NCBI RefSeq assembly: GCF_003265705.1
Contig: NW_020312968.1
Span: 1,964,538-2,028,537 of the forward strand
Source: Callorhinus ursinus
Lineage: Eukaryota; Chordata; Mammalia; Carnivora; Otariidae
Direction of reading: 5' to 3'
Length of the DNA stretch: 64,000 bases
Shown here: in pieces, positions 55,865-64,000 of the stretch
Numbering within the stretch: the first letter of the stretch is position 1
Layout: the number at the start of each line of letters is the position of its first letter
Notes under the pieces: model-generated
The model's database searches: none
Told to the model about the DNA's origin: nothing
What the model saw: the letters and a program-made list of their open reading frames with translations, nothing else
Made by a program: the position numbers and the translations under genes

Positions 55865-57770
55865 TTTATAATTATTTTGTCAACTTCTTCAAAAGCAGCC
55901 CGTTGGTATTTTGAATGTGATTGCACTAAATATATAGAATAATTTGGGAGAAATTTACATTGTCACAGTCCAGGAACATGGTATGCTTCCCCCCTCTACT
56001 TTTTTAAACACCTTTCCTTCCTCCCTTTCTCCCCCCGCTTTCTTACCTCAGTAAGTGAAATTTGTACTTTTATTTATATAGGTCCTCTACTTTTCCTGTT
56101 TTTATTTCTAGATATTTTATATTTTGTTTTTGATTGCAGTAGTGAACAGACTGTTCTTAAATTATATCTTGTAACTGGTGTTTGCTGATTATAGAAGAGC
56201 TGTTGATTTTTGTACATTTATAAGTGGGCTTAAAACTCGTTTACTGAATTGCCTAAAAATGGGAACTGATGTCGCTTGCATTTGTTCTGTTCACAAGCAT
56301 AGGACAAAAAAGTCTGAGGAACATAGATTTTTGTTTTATTCTCTGCCAGCCTCTAAAATTCACCCTGGGTCTCTCTGTTCATTTGCTGATCCCTAGCACC
56401 TGCCTCAGGATTTACCACCGTATGCACTGGGTAGATATTTGTGGAATATTTCATTTTCTTAATTCAGTAATAATTTTTCAGTAGTTCGTCTTTTTTGAGA
56501 ATAGCAATTATATCATCTCTGAATAATAACAATTTTGTCTTGTTTCTAGTATTTTTTTCATTCTTTCATTTTAATTCCTTTTTTTTTTTTTTTAAACCTT
56601 TTGGCTCCTTTCACCCAGCTTACCCAGCTGCCCCTCTCAACCCCTGGCTTCCAGCAGCCACCAGTCTGTTCTCTTTGACTATGAGCTTGGGTTTGTCCTT
56701 GTGGTTGCTTAAATTCCACACGTGGGGTCTTTCTCTGGCTGGCTGACTTCCCTCAGCATAATGCCCTCAGATCCATCCGTGTTGCAAAAGGGAAGATTTC
56801 ATTTTTTTTTTTTAAGTGGATGAATAGTATTCCACTGCGTGTGTATGTTTCTCATAATGTCTCTGCATTCATCCATCGATGGGTACTTGGGTTGTTTCCC
56901 TATCTTGGCAATGGTAGACAGTGCTGCAGTGGACATGGGGCGCATATGTCTTTGCAAATTAGTGTTTTTGTTTTCTTGGGATAAACACCCGGTAGTGTAA
57001 GTACTGGATCACATGGTAGTTCCATTTTTAACTTTTGAGGAACCTCCATACTGTTTTCCAGAGTGACTTCACTAATTTTCATTCCCACCAACAGTGCACG
57101 AGGGTTCGTTTTTCTCCACATCCTCACCAACACTTGTTATTTCTTATCTTTTTGGTCATAGCTAAGATGAACCTAGGACTTTAATTCTGTTTTAATTCTC
57201 ATCTTGTATTTTGGCTAGAACTTGCAGTACGGTGGTCAGTGATATTCACCATAGTAGGCATTCTTATTTTGGTCCTGAATTTCATGGAATATGTTTAAGT
57301 GTTTTACTATTAGAATTTGAGAAAGTTTTTTTTTTTTAATTATAGTTACTTTATTCTTGGTTTACTAGAATTATTTTGTTTCAAATCGGGAATAGAGTCA
57401 GTACATATATATATTGAGATGATTATTTGATTGTCCAACTTTGACTTCTGTGATAACTTATTTCTCTATATATGTTATAGTACAGTATTCTTGGATTACT
57501 AGAATAATCCCTGTTATTCTAGTAATATATTACCAAATCTGATTTGCTATTTTTTCTTATGATTTTCTTTATGATTTTATGTCTGTATTCATAAACTAGG
57601 TTTTCTTTTGTATTTATTTGTTAGGCTAATGTAGGTAGAATAGGTTAAAAATTTTTCTATTTTTTTTCTGTGCTATGGTAGAATATAAATCATGTGGGAA
57701 TTACCTGGTCCTTAAAGGTTTGGCAGAACTCACCTGTAAAATTGACAGCAGTGGCAGCCTTTTGTTTTGT
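55865..57770 (-). mobile_element. Old L1 ORF2 region, antisense, split by a younger L1
   Basis: Left part: 'gaatgtgattgcactaaata' near 55913 and 'gtccaggaacatggtatgct' near 55968, then 'gatttttgtacatttataag' near 56206. After a short unassigned piece (about 56300-56460), it resumes with 'gcaattatatcatctctgaa' near 56505. Right part, beyond the inserted L1: 'attttggctagaacttgcag' near 57209 and 'ttggcagaactcacctgtaa' near 57720. These come in the order of reversed L1 ORF2, so one old copy was interrupted. All frames are broken. Confidence 0.72.
56578..57189 (-). mobile_element. Carnivore L1 3' end, antisense, nested in the older L1
   Basis: T-tail at 56578-56594, then reversed 3' UTR, then the ORF2 C-terminus. 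A minus-strand frame at 56900-57133 reads RALLVGMKI followed by [15 protein letters not shown], the conserved C-terminal segment of carnivore L1 ORF2. It is 5'-truncated. TTTTAATTC occurs at both edges (56569-56577 and 57190-57198) and is the likely TSD. Confidence 0.82.
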
Positions 57771-57777
57771 CTTCTTC

Positions 57778-57972
57778 TTTTTTTTTAAAGATTGTATTTA
57801 TTTATTTGACAGAGAGACACACAGTGAGAGAGGGAACACAAGCCGGGGGAGAGGGAGAGGGAGAAGCAGGCTTCCCGTGGAGCAGGGAGCCTGATGTGGG
57901 GCTCGATCCCAGGACCCTGGGATCATGACCTGAACTGAAGGCAGACGCTTAACGACTGAGCCACCCAGGCGC
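57778..57972 (-). mobile_element. CAN-SINE, antisense, young
   Basis: T-tail, AAAGATTGTATTTATTTATT, GACAGAGAGACACACAG, GAGCAGGGAGCCTGATG, GACTGAGCCACCCAGGCGCC. TSD GTCTTCTTC at 57769-57777 and 57973-57981. Confidence 0.95.
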
Positions 57973-58084
57973 CGTCTTCTTCCTTTCTTATTATTTAATA
58001 CGGTGTGTCATTAAATAATTTAAAAAATTAGAATATAACAGATGGTCAGTAAGTAGACCAGTGACTTGAATTGCTACTTCCCAG

Positions 58085-58545
58085 TGAAAAGCACTTAAAA
58101 CCTTTTGGTGTATTTTCTTCTAAACCTTTTTCCTATGCATAAGCACACAAAAATATACATAAATTACATCGATTATTTTAACAAATATTATTCTACATGT
58201 TATTTTGTAATATTTTGAACATCTTTCTACATCAGAATTAATTGGCATCATTTTCATGGGTTGCATAGTATTTCATGATGTAAATGTATATTAATTTATT
58301 TAAGCTAGTTCTCTGTTAATATTTAGATTGTCACCATTCTTTACTACATAAAATTTTGAGCAATCATTCCTATATAGACATCTTTGCTTAATTATCTGTT
58401 CCCTCCCCCCCCATGGCAAAGTCCAAAAAATGTAATTACTGGATCAAAAGGTAGTGAGTATTTTTAAGTACACATTTTGTCAAATTGCCTTCCAGAAATA
58501 TTCAATTTATAGTGTGTGAGGGTGTCATTTACCTTTAACTATCAC
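58085..58545 (-). mobile_element. Old L1M/HAL1-like 3' end, antisense
   Basis: 'Gcatagtatttcatgatgta', 'ttaatatttagattgtcacc', 'tactggatcaaaaggtagtg' and 'gtcaaattgccttccagaaa' are the reversed 3' UTR signature shared with the old L1 at 16.5-17.2 kb. Confidence 0.8.
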
Positions 58546-59174
58546 AGATAAATTTATAAAAGAAAATTACCTGATGATCATTTAGCATGTGACCACAGGA
58601 GGGCCCATCTCCCTGGAATGGATGAGAAAAACCTCCAGCCTGGCAGGCACTGATATTAACCTGGTTAATCTAATTAATTGCATTGTACTTAGCGGCGTTG
58701 GGCATTCAGGGTACACATGGTACTGGCATCAGGCCAGGCCTCAGAGACTTACAGACTGGCTGCCAGTTCCACATTCCTGTCCCTTTCACCTGCTCAAGGG
58801 CTGTGAACCAACCTTTCCTGTGTCTGCCTTGCCACCCTCCCTGCCTTGGGAATACCAGAAGAAAACCCCAAACTTTAAAATAGCACTTAAAAAAAAAATT
58901 TTTTTTTTGATCAAAGTAAAATTTGTTACATAAGAAAAAAAGTTCAGGGCATATAAAATATATAAAACAGAAATGGAAATTTTCAACCCCACTTGCCAGA
59001 AACAGTCTGCCATTTGCAGTTTGGCGTCTGCCATTCCAGGCTTTGGTTGCTTGGTGGTTTTCTCTGCGGGAGCATAAATTGGAGGGCAGATATCTTCTGA
59101 CCATTGACAACAAGGAAACACGGACTGAATTGGGGTTTTGGTTACTTTGCCATATTTAATTTCATGACATTTCT
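58546..59174 (+). other. Intron 1, unassigned
   Basis: Contains a self-complementary A9/T8 junction near 58889-58908. No exon recognised. Confidence 0.4.
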
Positions 59175-59300
59175 CCCACTAATATGCTATTTTACACCGG
59201 GGAAATACACTTAAATAGCTTGTTCAAGGTTGTTAGATACTACGTGACAGAGCTTGGATTTGGACCAAAGTCTGTTTCCATGATGCTCATTCCTGTTTCA
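59175..59300 (-). mobile_element. MIR SINE fragment, antisense
   Basis: 'Attttacaccggggaaatac', 'agcttgttcaaggttgttag', 'acagagcttggatttggacc' follow the reversed MIR core. Confidence 0.65.
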
Positions 59301-59552
59301 GAGGCCCTGTCTAAACCCGAACTAAGCACGGTAGTCATTAGCCACATGTGACCATTTAAATTTAAATTAATTAAAATTAGACACAAACTTAAAATTCAGT
59401 CCCTCGATTTCACTATAATTCACATGCTCAGTAGGCACATGTGAATAGTCACTACTAAAGAACATAAAGGCTAGAGAGAACATTTGCATCATTGTAGAAA
59501 GTTCTATTTGACAAATGTGGAATCACTGAAATCAGAGAAATTGTGAATATAG

Positions 59553-59770
59553 AGTTTTTTTTTAAGTTTTTATTTGAATTCCAGTTAGTGAACACACGTG
59601 TAATGTTAGCTTTAGGTGTATAATCTAAACATCCATACAGCACTCAGTGCTTATCCAGCAAGTGCACTCCTTAGTCCCGATCATCTGTTTCATGCACCCT
59701 CCCACCCACCTCCCTTCCGGTAACTATCAGTTTGGTCTCTATAGTTAGGAGTCTTTTTTTTGGTTTGCCC

Positions 59771-59807
<37 letters not shown>

Positions 59808-61206
59808 CTTCTCCCCCCCCCCTCCCTCTCTCCCTCCCCCCCTTTGCTTGTTTCTTTTGTTTCTTGGATTCCACATGAGTGAAATCGTGTAGTATTTGTC
59901 TTTTTCTGACCTATTTCCCTTAGCATAAGACTCTCTAGCTCCATCCATGTTGTTGCAAATGGCAAAGCTTCATTCCTTTTTTTATGGCTGAGTAATATTC
60001 CACTGTATATGTATACCACATCTTCTTTATCCTTTCAGTATCAATCAGGGGACACTTGGGCTGTTTTCATAATTTGGCTATTATAGATAATGCTGCTATA
60101 AACATCGGGGTGCATGTATCCTTTGAATTACTATTTTTGTATTTTTTGGATACTTAGTAGTGCAATTGCTGAATCATATGGTAGTTCTATTTTTAAGTTT
60201 TTAAGGAACCTCCATAGTGTTTTCTAGAGTGGCTGCACCAGTTTGCATCCCCACTGACAGTGCAAGAGGGTTCCCCTTTTCTCTGCATCCTCACCAACAC
60301 CTGTTGTTTCTTGTGTTGTTGATTTTTGCCATTCTGACAGGTGTGAGGTGATATTTCATTGTGGTTTTGATTTGTATTTGCCTGATAATAAGTGATGTTG
60401 AGCATCTTTTCATGTGTCTCTTGGCCATCTATATGTCTTCTTTGGAAAAATATCTTTTCATGTCTTCTGCCCATTTTTAATTGGATTATTCATTTTTTCG
60501 GTATTGAGTTTTAGAAGTTCTTTATATATTTTGGATACTGACCCTTTATTGCATGTGTCATTTGCGAATATCTTCTCCCATTCTGTAGGTTGCCGTTTAG
60601 TTTTGTTGATTGTTTCCTTCACTGTGCAGAAGATTTTTCTTTTGATGAAATCCCAGTAGTTTATTTTTGCTTTAGTTGCCCTTGCCTCAGGAGACATATC
60701 TGGAAAGAAGTTGCTATGGCCAGTGTCAGAGACATTGCTGCCTTTGCTTTCTTCTAGGATTTTAATGGTTTCCTGTCTCACATTTATTTCTTTAATCCAT
60801 TTTGAATTGATTTTTGTGTGTGGTGTAAGAAAGTGGTCCAGGTTCATTCTTTTGCATATTGATGTCCAGTTTTCCCAGCACCATTTGTTGATTTCCTATT
60901 GTATCTTCTTTCCTGGTTTGTTGAAGATTAATTGACCATATAGTTGTGGGTTTATTTCTGGGTTTTCTGTTCTGTTCTATTGATCTATGTGTCTGTTTTT
61001 GTGCCAGTACCATACTGTTTTGATGATTTCAGTGTTGTAATAGAACTTGAAGTCTGGAATTGTGATGCCTCCTTTGCTTTTCTTTTTCAAGGTTGTTTTG
61101 GCTACTCGGGGTCTTTTGTGGTTCCATACAAATTTTAGGATTGTTTTCTCTAGTCCTGTGAAGAATACCATTGGTATTTTGATAGGGAGTGCATTAAATG
61201 TGTAGA
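59553..61206 (-). pseudogene. 5'-truncated carnivore L1 with decayed ORF2, antisense
   Basis: T-tail at 59553-59562, a 3' UTR with a CT-rich tract (59770-59836), then the 3' third of ORF2 read on the minus strand. Recognisable blocks are [20 protein letters not shown] (about 61000-61070), [18 protein letters not shown] (about 60780-60840), [19 protein letters not shown] (about 60560-60620) and FATTWMELESLMLREI (about 59915-59965). They fall in different frames with frameshifts and stops between them, so the reverse transcriptase product is not made. The copy lacks the endonuclease and catalytic RT parts by 5' truncation at about 61206. Confidence 0.92.
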
Positions 61207-61311
61207 TAAGGGCTTTTTTTTTTTTTTTAAGTTCTGTTCTACCATGTTTAAGAGACTCTCATTCTCTAGATTTGGAAAGATAGCACTGAAAACCTGCGTA
61301 TTAAGAAATGG

Positions 61312-61525
61312 GACAGGGGCACCTGGGTGGCTTAGTCAGTTAAGCGCCTGACTCTTGGTTTCAGCTCAGGTCATGATCTCAGGGTCGTGAGATTGAGCCC
61401 CACGTTGGGCTCCACACTCAGCACGGAGTCTGCTTGAGATGCTCTCTCTCTCTCTCTCCCTGTCCTTCTGCCCCTTCCCCCACTTTCTCTCTCTCAAAGA
61501 AATAAATAAATCTTAAAAAAAAAAA
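61312..61525 (+). mobile_element. CAN-SINE, sense, older subclass
   Basis: GGGGCACCTGGGTGGCTTAG head, GAGATTGAGCCCCACGTTGG, CT tract, CAAAGAAATAAATAAATCTT tail with A13. TSD AAGAAATGG at 61303-61311 and 61526-61534. Confidence 0.94.
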
Positions 61526-61534
61526 AAGAAATGG

Positions 61535-64000
61535 CTCAAACCTGGTGGGTCCAAAGTTTACAAATGAAGTATTGATCACCTGTTACGAACTCTCTGCGGG
61601 GATTGGGATGCAGACATTCTAAAAAATACATTCACTGTAAATTTGAATGTATGTGAAGGTGGAATATCAGAACAAGTACGTACCTCCTCTTTTTCCTTTC
61701 TTTCTTTTCCCAGGAAAAAAGTGAAGATGATGTGTTTTTCTTTCCCCCCCTGCTGTATGTATATAAAGCCAGCAGGATGGGAGAAGATGCCAACAGCCCG
61801 AGTTTTGATTGTGTTCTACAAGCGTGTCCTGGGGAAGCTCCAAATGCTTCCCCTCCTGGTCTATGCCCTTGGGCCTCTTGGTAGCAACACGGTGAATAAA
61901 ACTGGGGAAGAAAGCTCATGTTGGGGCAGACGCGATGCAGGTTGGCAGCACACCAGAGAAAACACTACTTCGTTTGCCTTCCGTTTAGTAGGTGCTCAAT
62001 ACATAAATGTGATGCCATCATGTATTTCAACAAAGAACTGCTTCAGATTTCCTGGACAGTCCATGGGACTGAACTGTTGATGTGGCTAGAAGTAAGCTAG
62101 GATGTTTTCCAGTGCTGTTGAAACTCCGGAAAAACATTGTGTTGTGGGATATTTAGTATAGCTGTAAACTTAGGGCATATACTGTGTGTATTGTTTCTTC
62201 TTCACTGAACGAGTATTGGACATCTCAGTCATTTATAGCCTCCCGTGGACATTATATTTTATAACTTTTGTGTTTACAAGTTGGCCTTAATTTTATTCTA
62301 CAGTATCAGGCAGAGTTAAGCCAGCGTATCAGACTAATTGTAGAGGGAGGCAAGATCTTGAGCAGTGAACAAGTTAATTCCTGAGTTTAAATTGGAAACT
62401 TTGATGGTTGCGTTAACTTTCAGGCCAGCAGAAATTCTTAAATTGCTGCTTTAGGGCCCTGGATGGTAATTCGGGTGTGTTAACAAATTACAGGGAATCA
62501 CGAGAGTGTGAAGTCATTACGAGAGCCACAGTGTATTTCCCACCTGCAGGTGGCAAGGCCAAAGGGAACATTTGGGAGGTTGAGTAAAACTGATGGGCTG
62601 CTTGACTGCCTTAGGAAGGCTTTCCTGTATGTCCCAGCACTTTGAAATAACCAGGCCTGGGCAGTATGTGCACACCAGAGTGAGCCTCCAAAAGTAAATG
62701 TACTTTAATTTCTTCAAGGAGAAGTGCTGTCCTATCATGGTCTGTCCAAAATATTTTCACTGGGAGCAAACTCTTGCAGCCTGCGATCATGCATCACTGG
62801 TGAGAAGAATGCAGTCCTCCGGCATCACTACCCCCCAGGCTCTGTGAGAGTGGAATGAACTTGCCAGTAGGAGGTGATTTCCGGGAAGATCCCAGCACTC
62901 AGGAATTACTCTGACAACTCCGGCTCTGGCTTCTCCCGGAGTCCTCTTTAAGAGGGCCCGGCGTAGTGGTGTCTCTGCTTTGGCAAATAGCATTGTGTTT
63001 CCTTTGGTTCGGTACACTTAGGGAGATTAATTTGGAATGAAATGTAATTGAAGGCCAATTACATCTGATGGCTAGAACTATTAGAGCAGAGCAGTGTTGT
63101 TGATTGGGGAATGGAAAGCATTTGAAATAGTGTCTGGGAAATACGGTAAATGCATCGAATGTCATTGCCTCCTTGTCTAATAGCCTAATTTAAATGACTT
63201 TTTCCTTTGTTGTTGCATTAGTTCACTTCAGATAGACTTCAGAGTCTTAAGAGGAAGGAAACATGGTAAATGAACACTTAGGCATTCTGATACATTCATT
63301 ATCATTGGTAGAAGAACTAGAAAGAGCTTAAAGGAAATTTTTACTTTTTGATTCTTCTACAGAGAACAGAGGGAAAATAAGTCACCTTTTTGAAGGTAGT
63401 GGTTCATTAAGCCAGTAGGTTCTTGATTTTATCTGAAGCGGCCCTAGGCAAGCAAGCAACATCCCGGGTGTCTGTTTCTGCCTTTCTCCAGAAACAAAGT
63501 ATATTCATTCACGTGTGTTGCTGCACCTGGGACCCCAGCCGCTTCCTGCCCCGCGGCTCCCTCTTCCCAAGAGGCACTTAGAGATAAAAAAGTTTGGGCT
63601 TATCTTCGTTTCAGATTTCCCATGAAGGTAAAATTTTGAAGAGCAAATGAAAACAAAACAAAACAAACCACCCAAAACCTAAGGTGGTGAGAGAAAAGCC
63701 CATAGGGAGAATGATCAAGAATGAGATTGGCCAGAGGGAGGATGTGGCAGCTGTTGGACTGAGCCGACCCAGGCCACAGAAGGACCTGGGGCAGGGGTCT
63801 CTGCGGCCGGGGCCGAGGCAGTGCGCCAGTCAGGGAGCAGGGCAGGAGGCGAGGCCCTGGACTCTGCTGAGGAAGGACGGTGCACACTGAGAAAGAACAT
63901 GGAGCCGGGGTGGGGGTGGGGGTGGGGGCGGGTGGCGGAGGGCATGGGGGCACGACACTGGGATCCGCAAGTCGTCGCCAGTGCCAAGGTTGAGGATGGG
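61535..64000 (+). other. Intron 1, unique sequence to window end
   Basis: No SINE or LINE recognised in 2.4 kb. GC content rises towards the end (63720-64000). A G-quadruplex-prone tract lies at 63907-63932. The 145-codon + strand frame at 61643-62080 has no recognisable domain. Confidence 0.45.
63907..63932 (+). repeat. G-tract cluster with quadruplex potential
   Basis: Runs of 4, 5, 5, 5 and 3 G separated by single bases (T, T, T, C) meet the standard short-loop G-quadruplex pattern with one G-run to spare. Confidence 0.93.

Larger units (their letters stand above)
2361..64000 (+). other. GNAQ: GNAQ intron 1 (5' part, continues past the window)
   Basis: No frame on the + strand downstream of 2360 encodes the conserved start of exon 2 (TGESGKSTFIKQMRIIHG), so everything to the window end is read as intron 1. 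A first intron of around 100 kb is known for human GNAQ, so 61.6 kb without exon 2 is expected. The interval is dominated by interspersed repeats, listed separately. The unique stretches contain no exon I recognise. Confidence 0.88.

Noticed and set aside
60458..61171. Minus-strand frames as a functional reverse transcriptase gene
   Set aside because: They are pieces of the L1 ORF2 C-terminus in different frames, 5'-truncated and broken, so the copy is dead.
61643..62080. 145-codon + strand frame as a novel gene
   Set aside because: No domain, no plausible promoter, GTG/ATG-rich chance frame in unique intron. A search for conservation would be needed to revive it.
2361..64000. GNAQ exon 2 in the window
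   Set aside because: I looked in the + strand frames for GESGKSTFIKQ and the residues that follow. None is present.
1..64000. An undescribed multi-gene system or prokaryotic cluster
   Set aside because: Everything supported fits one vertebrate intron with common mammalian repeats. No operon-like gene packing or foreign block is present.

Overview
This window is nuclear DNA from a carnivoran mammal. The main evidence is 24 copies (my count) of the tRNA-Lys-derived CAN-SINE (SINEC) family, which occurs only in Carnivora, together with carnivore-type LINE-1 3' ends. The consensus of the youngest SINEs (head GGGCGCCTGGGTGGCTCAG, CT-rich middle, AATAAA-type tail) looks like an arctoid caniform (bear, pinniped or mustelid group). 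I cannot name the species.

The only protein-coding exon I can support is coding exon 1 of GNAQ, the G-protein subunit alpha-q, at 2225-2360 on the + strand. It lies in a CpG island at about 950-2620 that should act as the promoter. The exon ends at a consensus donor after the first base of the Gly46 codon. The rest of the window, about 61.6 kb, is GNAQ intron 1. No piece of exon 2 (the rest of the GTGESGKS P-loop) is visible. The first 0.9 kb is 5' flank.

Intron 1 layout: 2.4-7.9 kb is mostly unique, with a GT microsatellite and an old L2 end. One young SINE sits at 7.96 kb. 8.2-14.5 kb is unique sequence with a small CpG-rich patch near 11.5-11.9 kb. 14.5-19.3 kb is a repeat block of old antisense L1, five antisense SINEs and a small hAT transposon. 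19.6-29.5 kb holds more SINEs and a probable solo LTR. 29.5-43 kb holds MIR and L2 relics, a 22-bp minisatellite, a long GT/GA microsatellite and an L1 end with an inverted 5' piece. 43-50.7 kb is SINE-rich, including one target site that appears to have been hit twice. 50.7-55 kb is mostly unique and carries an isolated perfect Kozak ATG. 55-61.5 kb is a nest of antisense L1s. The last 2.5 kb is unique and ends in a G-quadruplex-prone tract.

Most of the long open frames in the window come from compositional bias in the CpG island, from microsatellites, or from L1 and SINE sequence. I found no undescribed multi-gene system. The unusual signals are the stop-free frame upstream of the GNAQ ATG, the reused SINE target, the twin-primed L1, the ATTGG minisatellite and the Kozak/donor pair deep in the intron. 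Repeat family names and edges come from reading the sequence, not from a database comparison.
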